This document shows, piece after piece, positions 55,949 to 64,000 of a stretch of DNA of 64,000 nucleotides. Source of the DNA: Bacillus crepusculi. GTDB lineage: Bacteria > Bacillota > Bacilli > Bacillales > Bacillaceae. The stretch is taken from the NCBI RefSeq assembly GCF_014764715.1, contig NZ_JACXXE010000001.1, positions 248,001 to 312,000 of the forward strand. Direction: 5' to 3'. A program made the translations under genes and the position numbers. Within the stretch, counting starts at the first letter, position 1. Every line of letters starts with the position of its first letter. The notes under the pieces were generated by a model. That model did not search any database and was not told the origin of the DNA. It worked only from the letters and a program-made list of their open reading frames with translations.

Positions 55949-56284
55949 TTAAACACGGGCTAGTCGGAAATAAGAAGATTGATAGAATACTGCAAGTAAA
56001 TGCTTCTTTTTCCGGTCAAATCGATCAGTATGAGTGATGCGTGCAAATCCAGCTGTCATACTGCCAATGATCAAAAGTGCTGTAAATGCGGCAAATACTG
56101 CGTTCACATGTTTTTGTTTCTTTTCATCGCCCATTGTCTGAACGATTTTCATTTCATGTGATTCTTGATCGGCAACCACCTTTGCATGATGGTATACCTG
56201 AACGGAATGAGGCATTGAGAATAAATGAAAACTTGCAAGTGCTATGAATAAGACTGCTAATTTTAACAGCATATTTTTTTTCAT
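55949..56284 (-). CDS. Two-helix membrane protein, unknown
   Basis: 111 residues from ATG 56284 (GGAAGGGG upstream). First helix MLLKLAVLFIALASFHLF, an outside loop with His and Glu (YHHAKVVADQESHEMK), second helix NAVFAAFTALLIIGSMTAG, and a basic end. No family recognised. Confidence 0.65.
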   Translation of the reverse strand: MKKNMLLKLAVLFIALASFHLFSMPHSVQVYHHAKVVADQESHEMKIVQTMGDEKKQKHVNAVFAAFTALLIIGSMTAGFARITHTDRFDRKKKHLLAVFYQSSYFRLARV

Positions 56285-56446
56285 TTTTCTCACCCCTTCC
56301 TGTTTATTTTCATGATCTTACCACGTTTTCAGTTATTTGAAAAGTCTTATTTAATTACTTTCCCTCTTTAAAAAAGCGATAAACATCAGGACATCTATAG
56401 GACTGTTTCACTTCATGAAAGGTTTCAATTTTATTTTTTAAATTTA

Positions 56447-56478
56447 AAAAAGTGTCATGATCAAGGATCAGACACTTT
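56447..56478 (-). terminator. Terminator of the MFS gene
   Basis: AAAAGTGTC/GACACTTTT stem at the gene's stop codon. Confidence 0.65.
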
Positions 56479-57640
56479 TAAATGAATGTGGCTTTGCTAC
56501 AGCTTTTGTAAAGATTCCTGCAATACAAATGGCGAATAGAACAAATATAAAGGCATGAAGCAGTCCTACCTCATTGGCAAGCAGTCCTAAAATAGGCGGG
56601 CCAGAAAGAGAGGCGGTGTAACCAGATAAGGTCACAATGCTGACGCGTTTGACGGCGTAGCGGCTATCATCACCAGCTGCCGAAATGGTCAGCGGGAAGC
56701 CTAAAGAAGCGCCAAGTCCCCATAAAAAGATCGATATCATACACACGACAAGTGAAATTTTTAAAATGACCAGGAATAGTCCTGTAGCTGCTGATAAAAT
56801 AGCGACTCTTAACAATAACACTCTGCCGAAGCGATCAATTAAACGTCCACTGATGAGTCTGCCGCTAATCATTCCGCACAAAAATAAAGCATAGATGACC
56901 GTACTCATAGAATGTGAAACCTGGTAGCCATCGACCATCGCAAGTGGAATCCAATCATTTGCAGAGCCCTCTACAAATGCAAGGCATAGGGCGATCATCG
57001 CAAGAGATATTGTCCGTTTGTTCAGCCATGGTGCATGAGAACCGTCCGTTGTTTCTGGCTGTATCTCATGCTGATCCTTTCCTGTCCCATGCGGAATAAA
57101 CCGTGTACATATCAGAATGCTGAGAAAGAAAAGAATGGCAATGCTCAGAAGATGAATCAATACGGATACCCCTAGATGGATAAAGAGAATTCCAGCACCT
57201 GCACCGATTAAAGTGCCAATGCTGAAGGAAGCGTGCAATATAGGCAGGATGGTTTTCCTGATGCTGTACTCAATTTCCGTCCCTTCTAAGTTCATGGCCA
57301 CATTGCACATGCCCGAGCCAGCTCCAAAAAGAAAAAGACCGGCAGTGACAACAAGAGTAGAAGAGAGAGCAGAACCAATGGCAAGAGTGGTGAATCCAAT
57401 GAACATTAAAAAAGCGCTGATCACAATGGCCACTCGGCCGCCTTTTCGGCGAACGAATATATTGGAAAGAACAAGTCCAACAATCGAACCAATAGATAAG
57501 CCAAGTAAAATAAGTCCCATTGTTCCTGTATTCGCTTGTAATAAATCTCTGACTTCCGGTGTCCGTGAAAACCATGTAGAGATGGAGATCCCAGACATCG
57601 TAAAAATGACAATAATGGCTTGATACCACTTTAATTCCAT
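56468..57640 (-). CDS. MFS transporter, 12 helices
   Basis: 390 residues, twelve hydrophobic segments in two halves. MFS loop motif SNIFVRRKGGRVAIV between helices 2 and 3, and its second-half partner SGRLIDRFGRVLLLR. FVEGSANDWIPL and the overall pattern resemble the YbjJ/FucP-like branch. Substrate unknown. Ribosome binding site GAGGGA. Single gene, divergent from the broken dehydrogenase. Confidence 0.85.
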   Translation of the reverse strand: MELKWYQAIIVIFTMSGISISTWFSRTPEVRDLLQANTGTMGLILLGLSIGSIVGLVLSNIFVRRKGGRVAIVISAFLMFIGFTTLAIGSALSSTLVVTAGLFLFGAGSGMCNVAMNLEGTEIEYSIRKTILPILHASFSIGTLIGAGAGILFIHLGVSVLIHLLSIAILFFLSILICTRFIPHGTGKDQHEIQPETTDGSHAPWLNKRTISLAMIALCLAFVEGSANDWIPLAMVDGYQVSHSMSTVIYALFLCGMISGRLISGRLIDRFGRVLLLRVAILSAATGLFLVILKISLVVCMISIFLWGLGASLGFPLTISAAGDDSRYAVKRVSIVTLSGYTASLSGPPILGLLANEVGLLHAFIFVLFAICIAGIFTKAVAKPHSFKSV

Positions 57641-57819
57641 CTAATCCCTCACATGTTAAAGATGTATATGTTACTGAACAAATCTACTTGATTATAAATG
57701 AGAGTTCCTGATTCGTAAATAACATGAGGGAGGAGCATGATGAAATTTCTAGTCAAAAAAACATATCTTCACAATTTTTCTGCTAAGAAGGTAAAATAAA
57801 GACAAAGGGGGCGGTATGT

Positions 57820-58898
57820 ATGAAGTCATATCGAATTGGTGTAATGAAAGGAGATGGGATTGGACCAGAAATTGTGCAAGCAAGTATGCGCATCTTAAAG
57901 GCTGCACTGTCGCAGTTTCATGAGTCTTTTGTTGAAAATTTGTAGAATGTCCAATCGGCTTTGAAGCCATCCATTCTCACCATGATCCTGTACCAGTATC
58001 TACAATAGAAGAATTAAAAAAGTGCCATGGATGGATATTAGGACCTCATGATTCTGCATCCTATCCAGACCGATGGAAAGAAAGGAGAAATCCAAGCGGA
58101 GAGCTCCGTCATACGTTTGATCTATTTGCGAATATTCGTCCGTCTCAATCATTACCAGGGATACAAAGCATAGGACAATACGTCGATCTCGTGATTTTTC
58201 GAGAGAACACAGAAGGCTTCTATCCAGATCGGAACATGTATCATGGGGTAGGAGAGTGGATGATTACACCAGATGTCGCTATATCTACAGGTGTGTTTAC
58301 TAAAAAGGCGATTACACGCATTGCCCACGAAGCCTTTCAAAGTGCAATGGCGCGCAGGAAAAAGGTGACGATTGTTCATAAGGCAAACGTGATCAAATTA
58401 GGATCTGGTTTATTTTTGCGAACATGCCAAGAGGTAGCAAAAGCGTATCCGCAAGTAGCATTAGAGGATGTACATATTGATGCAATGGCAGCTCACCTAG
58501 TGAGACGCGCAAGTGATTTTGATGTGATTGTGACAGAGAATATGTTTGGTGATATTTTATCTGATTTAACAGGGGAGCTTGTCGGAAGTTTAGGAATAGC
58601 GCCTTCATTAAACTGTAACAAAGACCAAGCCATGGCACAGGCGGCACACGGATCAGCACCGGATATCGCTGGGCAAAATATCGCCAATCCAATGGGCATG
58701 ATTCTTTCTACAAAGATGCTTTGTGACTGGTTATATGTGAAATATCATGATGAGAGATTAAAAAAGACGGCAGCTCTTATCGAATGTACACTTCATGAGA
58801 TCCTGAAAAAGAACATTAAAACGAAGGATTTAGGAGGAAAAGAGACGACGGCACAATTCACAGAGGCATTCATTCAAAGGATGAATCAGGATAAATAG
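57820..58898 (+). pseudogene. Isocitrate/isopropylmalate dehydrogenase family gene with one frameshift
   Basis: Starts ATG 57820 (AAAGGGGG upstream), MKSYRIGVMKGDGIGPEIVQ, then meets a stop at 57943. From 57942 the next frame continues the protein without a break (VECPIGFEAIHSH; RENTEGFYPDRNMYHG; LSDLTGELVGSLGIAPSLN). Restoring one T in the TTT run at 57939-57941 joins them to about 359 residues. The family oxidatively decarboxylates 2-hydroxyacids with NAD. All motifs are otherwise intact, so the lesion is recent or a sequencing error. Confidence 0.85.
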
Positions 58899-58917
58899 AA
58901 GAAAGGAGAGGATCAAC

Positions 58918-59601
<684 letters not shown>

Positions 59602-59661
59602 AAAAGACTTATATCGATAAAATGACATAAGCCTCTTCCAGCAATAAACAAGAAATACACA

Positions 59662-60327
59662 TTAAAATATTTCAAACTTAGGATTCGCGTACTTTTCTTT
59701 CGAAACCTGTTGTAATGTTTCTAAAAATACTTCGCTAGGTTGTGCTCCTGAGATGACATATTTATCATTCACTACGTAAAAGGGCACGCCCTGAATCCCA
59801 ATTTTTGATCCCTCGGCTCTATCAGCTGCAATATTCTCGCTATATTGATCATTTGCTAAAACATCCAAAGCTTCGTTACTATCAAGACCTATTTCACTTG
59901 TAAGTTGAGCAAGTGTGGCGTGGTCACCGATATCTAGTGAATCTGTGAAATGAGCTTTCATAATACGCTCCATAAACTCCCGTATCTTTCCTTTCTCTTT
60001 TGCATAATAAGAAAGACGAAGTGCATCATATGAATTCGTAGGAATCATTGTATCAAATTGATAATCTAACCCAACCTCTTTTGCTTTCTGTTTCAATTGA
60101 TTGTTTCTTGCTTTTGCTTTTTCATATGGGATACCATGCTTGGAAGATGCTACTTGATGGATATCCATTCCTGTATTTTTTTTCGCATATGGATCTAATT
60201 GAAAATGACGAAATAAGACTTCGACCTCTTCTTTATGTTCAAACTGTTCTGATCCTATTTCAAATTGACGTTTGCCAATATAACAAAACGGACAAACAAA
60301 ATCAGACCAAATTTCTACTTTCATCAT
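59662..60327 (-). CDS. DsbA-family oxidoreductase, FrnE-like
   Basis: 221 residues, thioredoxin fold with a helical insertion. Active site DFVCPFCYIGKRQFE (CPFC) at the N-terminus and IQGVPFYVVNDKYVISGAQP with cis-Pro. No signal peptide, so it works in the cytoplasm. FrnE-type proteins are disulfide oxidoreductases linked to oxidative stress or polyketide biology. It sits beside azoreductase and other redox genes. Confidence 0.88.
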   Translation of the reverse strand: MMKVEIWSDFVCPFCYIGKRQFEIGSEQFEHKEEVEVLFRHFQLDPYAKKNTGMDIHQVASSKHGIPYEKAKARNNQLKQKAKEVGLDYQFDTMIPTNSYDALRLSYYAKEKGKIREFMERIMKAHFTDSLDIGDHATLAQLTSEIGLDSNEALDVLANDQYSENIAADRAEGSKIGIQGVPFYVVNDKYVISGAQPSEVFLETLQQVSKEKYANPKFEIF

Positions 60328-60460
60328 AATATGTTCCCCCTTTATGATTTTGATGAATGTGTTTTGTCTATTCTTTATTACGCTTGTCAGTGCAATTGAA
60401 CGTGCGAGGTGGGATTATGTGAATAAAAATCTTTTTAACTAATCCCACCAATACTTTTTT

Positions 60461-61081
60461 TTAAAACGTTCGTGCTACCGCTTTTGCCTTTTCAATTGCT
60501 GCACCAACAATTTCTTCTTTCGTAGTTGGATCATAGTCAATACCTTCAACAAAAATCGTTGGTTCCACTTCAATTCCAACAAACTTTAGCGCACCTCTCA
60601 CGTAAGAATCGGAATGTTCCATTCCAATTGCCTGCGAATAAAATCCTCCCATTCCATGAATATGGATTGCTTTTTTTCCTTTCATCAATCCTTCTGGACC
60701 TTCTGATGTATATTTAAACGTTTTTCCAGCACTCATGATTGTATCAAAATAGGCTTTTAATAAGGGTTGGATTCCTAAATTCCACATTGAAGACTGAATG
60801 ATGTATTTATCTGCTTCCATAAATTGCCTTGTAAATGCATTCACTGCTTCTATTTTTTGTGCTTCAACATCTGTTAGCACTTCCCCACTTCTTAACTTCT
60901 TTTGTCCAGTTAAAAAGTCAGCATCGATTAATGGCACATTTGCATAATAGACATCTACTTCCATTATTTCATCCGTTGGATTTACTTCCTTATATTCATT
61001 GATAAATGCTCTAGCAACTTGCGTACTTCTTGATTGTTCCTCACTTTGAGGTGTTCCTTTAACAAATAATACTTTTGACAT
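60461..61081 (-). CDS. azoR: FMN-dependent NADH-azoreductase (AzoR)
   Basis: 206 residues from the ATG at 61081 (GAGGAG upstream). Flavodoxin-like fold: KVLFVKGTPQSEEQSRSTQVA, then the FMN-binding MWNLGIQPLLKAYFDTIM and IHIHGMGGFYSQ. It reduces quinones and azo compounds with NADH. Between the DsbA-like gene and the NAD(P)-binding gene, all on the minus strand. Confidence 0.9.
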   Translation of the reverse strand: MSKVLFVKGTPQSEEQSRSTQVARAFINEYKEVNPTDEIMEVDVYYANVPLIDADFLTGQKKLRSGEVLTDVEAQKIEAVNAFTRQFMEADKYIIQSSMWNLGIQPLLKAYFDTIMSAGKTFKYTSEGPEGLMKGKKAIHIHGMGGFYSQAIGMEHSDSYVRGALKFVGIEVEPTIFVEGIDYDPTTKEEIVGAAIEKAKAVARTF

Positions 61082-61196
61082 GATCATTTCTCCTCTATGA
61101 TTTTGATGAATGTTTGTATTTCTAAAACATTTTTTGAATACTTATTAAAAAATTTACACGCTTCATCTGAACAATATTTTCGGTATGAAAGCTGAT

Positions 61197-61841
61197 TTAA
61201 TGATTATAGACAATGGGCATTTTTCCGATTAATTGGCTTTGCCTAGCGGCGTCATACATGAGTTTAGCGACATTTTCCCTAGATACGGACATTTTAGCTG
61301 GCTGATCGCCGAATGAATAACCGTAAGATTGCCCGTTGTATTTGATATTAGGATTAATGATTCGAACGACTGTCCAATCCAGGTTCGATTGTTTAATCAG
61401 TTCACCTATCTTCTTCATTTCGGCATAACCATTTGGCATGAGAAGTTTAGGCAATATTCTCGGCAATATCGTCGATAAGCTTTTCTTATCGTCTTCAGAT
61501 TGCAAGGCTGGCGTTGCGAGTGTAATCAATCTTTTTTTGGTGAACTGCTTCATCGCTTTGACAATACGGTTATGTCCGTCGGCGATCGGTGTGCCTTTTC
61601 GTTTTCGTGACAAATCAATGCCGGGACCTAAGGTGCTGAACACAACATCAGCTTCTGAAACTGCCGTTTCAATAGCTGAAGTGTTCGTTAGTTCCCCTGT
61701 TACAATGCGTAAATTCGAATGCTTTCGCTTGATTTTCTCAGGGTTTCTAACATATACCGTAACGAAATCTCCGTTTTCTAATGCAAACCGTGTTAAAAGT
61801 TGACCGATTGCACCAGTTGCCCCAAAAATAGTGATGTTCAT
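61197..61841 (-). CDS. NAD(P)-binding (NmrA/SDR-like) protein
   Basis: 214 residues. Rossmann motif ITIFGATGAIGQLLTRFALE, and the atypical-SDR pattern FSTLGPGID and LDWTVVRIINP. Substrate unknown, often flavin or quinone reduction. Divergent from the TetR gene with a palindrome-rich region between. Confidence 0.85.
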   Translation of the reverse strand: MNITIFGATGAIGQLLTRFALENGDFVTVYVRNPEKIKRKHSNLRIVTGELTNTSAIETAVSEADVVFSTLGPGIDLSRKRKGTPIADGHNRIVKAMKQFTKKRLITLATPALQSEDDKKSLSTILPRILPKLLMPNGYAEMKKIGELIKQSNLDWTVVRIINPNIKYNGQSYGYSFGDQPAKMSVSRENVAKLMYDAARQSQLIGKMPIVYNH

Positions 61842-61906
61842 GATCTTCTATCCCCTTTTGTTATTCTGAATGATCACAATGATTTCCTTGATCAAAACTC
61901 TTTCGT

Positions 61907-62009
61907 AATAACATGTGTTATTTAAGCAACGCGCGTTGTATAATTGATGATAAGATGAAAAAGAATAATAAACAACAACCAAAATAGCCAATATGTTGTT
62001 TACACAACA
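61907..62009. promoter_or_regulatory. Cluster of three palindromes in a divergent promoter
   Basis: AATAACA-TG-TGTTATT (61907-61922), CAACGCGCGTTG (61927-61938, perfect, touching a TATAAT at 61939-61944), and TGTTGT-TTAC-ACAACA (61994-62009). Likely sites for the adjacent TetR protein; the GTTGT/ACAAC half-site is shared by the last two. Confidence 0.55.
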
Positions 62010-62066
62010 CTTCTATTGTATTGTCGTTTTTAGACACGATGATGAACCCTAAAAGGAGAAGAAAAA

Positions 62067-62654
62067 ATGATTATGCCAAAAAAAGATCCGAGAATACTTC
62101 GTACAAGACAATTGATTGTAGACTCTTTTCTTTCGTTAGCTAGTGAAAAAGATTTCAACAATATAACGGTCCGTGATATCACAGAAAAGGCTACTATTAA
62201 CCGCGCTACATTTTATGCGCACTTTGACGATAAATTTGATTTATTACATTCTACAATCACCAATACATTTACAGACAAATTGAAAAAAAGACTAAATGAT
62301 CACGATGGATTCAATGAAAAAGTCATTGCCAATATTTTTCTAGCCATGTGTGATCACCATAAAGAGTTAAGCGACCTATGTCCTAAAGGTTATAATTCTT
62401 TAGGAACTATTATAGAAAGTAAAATTAAAGAGGAGTTACAGAAGCTAATAGCTGACCTTGTGCTAAAAGGAACTGAAAATACCATTGAATTAGAGGATAA
62501 ACAATTGGTAACAACCCTATCTACTATGCTAAGTTGGGGGATATACGGAGCTGCATACACATGGAATAAGGATGGAAGACCTATTTCACCACAAGAGCTA
62601 GTGACTAAGACCATGCCTATCTTTAAAAATGGCATGAGTAAGTATTTTCTTTAA
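62067..62654 (+). CDS. TetR-family regulator
   Basis: 195 residues. Helix-turn-helix: TRQLIVDSFLSLASEKDFNNITVRDITEKATINRATFYAHFDDKFDLL. The C-terminal helical part includes the TetR_C-like VTTLSTMLSWGIYGAAYTW. Likely controls the divergent NAD(P)-binding gene and perhaps azoR. Ribosome binding site AAAGGAG. Confidence 0.88.
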   Translation: MIMPKKDPRILRTRQLIVDSFLSLASEKDFNNITVRDITEKATINRATFYAHFDDKFDLLHSTITNTFTDKLKKRLNDHDGFNEKVIANIFLAMCDHHKELSDLCPKGYNSLGTIIESKIKEELQKLIADLVLKGTENTIELEDKQLVTTLSTMLSWGIYGAAYTWNKDGRPISPQELVTKTMPIFKNGMSKYFL

Positions 62655-63124
62655 TGAAACTGATGTTAATTATCAATTATTTTAGCCATTTTAAAGTAGC
62701 TAAAAGAAACATCAAAAAACACAGAAATGATATGGATTTAAATAATGGGGGTATTTTAAGGAGAAAGCAATGATCAATTGCCTGCAAGAGGTCAATTAGT
62801 ATTAGTCACCAGTTATGAGCAGGCTCGATTTGTTGTTGCTTAAATGACTGGGGAAAAAGAGTCTGCTGACGTGTAGAACTTAGGTTACAAAGCTTTACTT
62901 AGAGTGGATTCATTAAATTGTGGAATTCTTATACGGCTATTGTTTATCAGGTCATACAATGGATCTACATTTACTTTCTTGTACAAGTCTACTTTTGTTT
63001 GTCTAAATCTCATCTCTTTTAAATTTCAAAGCTTCTACGACCTTCTCAATAAATTAAATCGGTCGTAGAAGTTGGGCCTTTTTGATCTTCTTGCTCCGTT
63101 ATCGAATTTGTTGGTACTGTAAAT
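62655..63124. other. 470-bp degenerate region
   Basis: No intact gene. A short reading DQLPARGQLVLVTSYEQARF (about 62777-62840) ending in a stop looks like a leftover of a small protein. A TTCTACGACC…GGTCGTAGAA inverted repeat (63030-63070) resembles a terminator. It then merges into the HxlR fragment. Confidence 0.4.
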
Positions 63125-63303
63125 ATTTTAAAACATTAACCAACACACTAAAAGAACTTGAAGCAGATCATTTAATTAATCGTAAAGAATATCCTCAAGT
63201 GCCTCCAAAAGTAGAATATAGTTTATCTGAAAAGGGATTATCACTGATACCTGTATTAGATGAGATATGTGATTGGGGAGAGGAACAAATGAAAAATAAT
63301 TAG
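63125..63303 (+). pseudogene. C-terminal half of an HxlR-family regulator
   Basis: TLTNTLKELEADHLINRKEY, then PQVPPKVEYSLSEKGLSLIPVL, the winged part of HxlR proteins. The first about 50 residues, including GKW…LL and the Cys used by thiol sensors, are absent. Upstream sequence has neither that part nor a ribosome binding site. Confidence 0.75.
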
Positions 63304-63486
63304 GTAGACTGGAAAGAAAGCTACTACGGTTTAAACATGCTTTCTAAAGTAGCTTTCTTCTCATCTTATATCAATCGTTTTCAAATTGTAATGGTCGTTT
63401 CAACACTCGCAAATATCACTCCTGATTGATCATATAATAGGTCAACGAGGCACGCAACTCGAGTTCTGCGTGATTTTTCTCTAAGG

Positions 63487-64000
63487 TTATTTTGATTTAA
63501 TTCCTGCACCACAAAGAGGGATGACAATGGTTTCTTCTGGTTTCTTTTGATATTTCATGTAGCCAGCAAAATTGACTGCAGATGTCACTTCGACATAAAA
63601 TCCTTTCTCACTTAGTTTAGAACGTGCATTCAGAATGTCATCTTCTTCAATATCAATAAACGTACCATTGGTATCTTGTACAGCTTCTAAAATTTGTTTG
63701 GAGCGCGCCGGGGCAGCAATGGCAATCCCTTCTGCTAAGGTCCCTTTATTCGTGACAGGTGATGCTGATTCCTCTTCATTTTGATACGCTTTCACAAGGG
63801 GTGCACAGTTTTTCGCTTGAATAGCAACGATTTTCGGTATTTTATGAATGAGACCATTTTCAAATAATTCTTTAAAGCCATAATATGCACCTAGGAGGAG
63901 AGTACCGTTTCCAACCGGAATGATTAAAGCATCAGGTGCTCCTTTTAGTTGCTCATAGATTTCATAGGCGTATGTTTTAGTGCCTTCAAAAAAATAAGGG
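63487..64000 (-). CDS. PLP-dependent fold-type II enzyme (threonine synthase-like), 3' part only
   Basis: About 171 codons open to the right edge without interruption; the true start is outside the window. Visible are FFEGTKTYAYEIYEQLKG, the PLP-phosphate loop IIPVGNGTLLLGAYYG, and a C-terminal PLCGAGIKSK. GNGT-type loops with EGTKT mark threonine-synthase-like lyases. ATG codons near 63795 are internal. Product specificity cannot be fixed from the tail. Confidence 0.8.
   Translation of the reverse strand, partial: PYFFEGTKTYAYEIYEQLKGAPDALIIPVGNGTLLLGAYYGFKELFENGLIHKIPKIVAIQAKNCAPLVKAYQNEEESASPVTNKGTLAEGIAIAAPARSKQILEAVQDTNGTFIDIEEDDILNARSKLSEKGFYVEVTSAVNFAGYMKYQKKPEETIVIPLCGAGIKSK

Overview
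The window is chromosomal DNA of a low-GC spore-forming Firmicute. Gene content and order point to the Bacillus pumilus group (pumilus/safensis/altitudinis). Evidence: a B. subtilis-type backbone from lexA-yneA-yneB-ynzC-tkt-sirA-yneF through ccdA, cotM, sspO-sspP, citB, sspN-tlp, yneP-yneT to parE-parC; two Rap-Phr quorum-sensing pairs; a glutamyl endopeptidase of the pumilus/intermedius type; and a CYP102A P450. No rRNA, tRNA, CRISPR array or insertion sequence was seen.

Region 1 (1-7.9 kb) is an accessory island. It holds a Rap-Phr pair with a ComA-like box, then an LXG polymorphic toxin with its Imm22-type immunity gene. Behind these lies a tail of headless toxin C-termini, each followed by an immunity gene: EndoNS_2 + YezG-like, an HNH-like tail + SUKH, and a second copy of the LXG middle region with a deleted EndoNS_2 + YezG-like. 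A TARG1-type macrodomain gene and one more decayed nuclease scrap close the island. The layout suits toxin-tip exchange by recombination between repeats. The leader of the live toxin contains a terminator-like hairpin that buries its ribosome binding site.

Region 2 (7.9-35.6 kb) is mixed accessory/core: a GNAT, a BcrC-like PAP2 phosphatase, an YdhG-type protein, a second Rap-Phr pair (Phr tail close to PhrG), the NHEJ pair LigD/Ku, stress gene ydaT with a SigB promoter, a VOC protein, and an Rrf2 regulator sharing an operator with an NmrA-type reductase. Then come lutABC, an EamA transporter, a kinase-phosphatase-RNA ligase fusion (RNA repair), a DUF421 protein, a TetR-CYP102A operon with a perfect operator, the glutamyl endopeptidase, a GT39 membrane glycosyltransferase, NucB, RsbRD and IseA with a WalR box.

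Region 3 (35.6-55.8 kb) is conserved core: SOS control (LexA boxes at lexA/yneA and a candidate at parE), carbon metabolism (tkt, citB with CcpC and CodY-like sites), cytochrome c maturation (ccdA, ccdC, with the ccdB/yneI gene missing between them), small spore proteins, lipid synthesis (plsY) and topoisomerase IV.

Region 4 (55.8-64 kb) is accessory again: small membrane proteins, an MFS transporter, an isopropylmalate-dehydrogenase-family gene broken by one frameshift, an acetyltransferase with an abnormal C-terminal extension, a DsbA/FrnE protein, an azoreductase plus NAD(P)-binding protein beside a TetR gene with several palindromes, an HxlR fragment, and the C-terminal part of a PLP enzyme that runs off the right edge.
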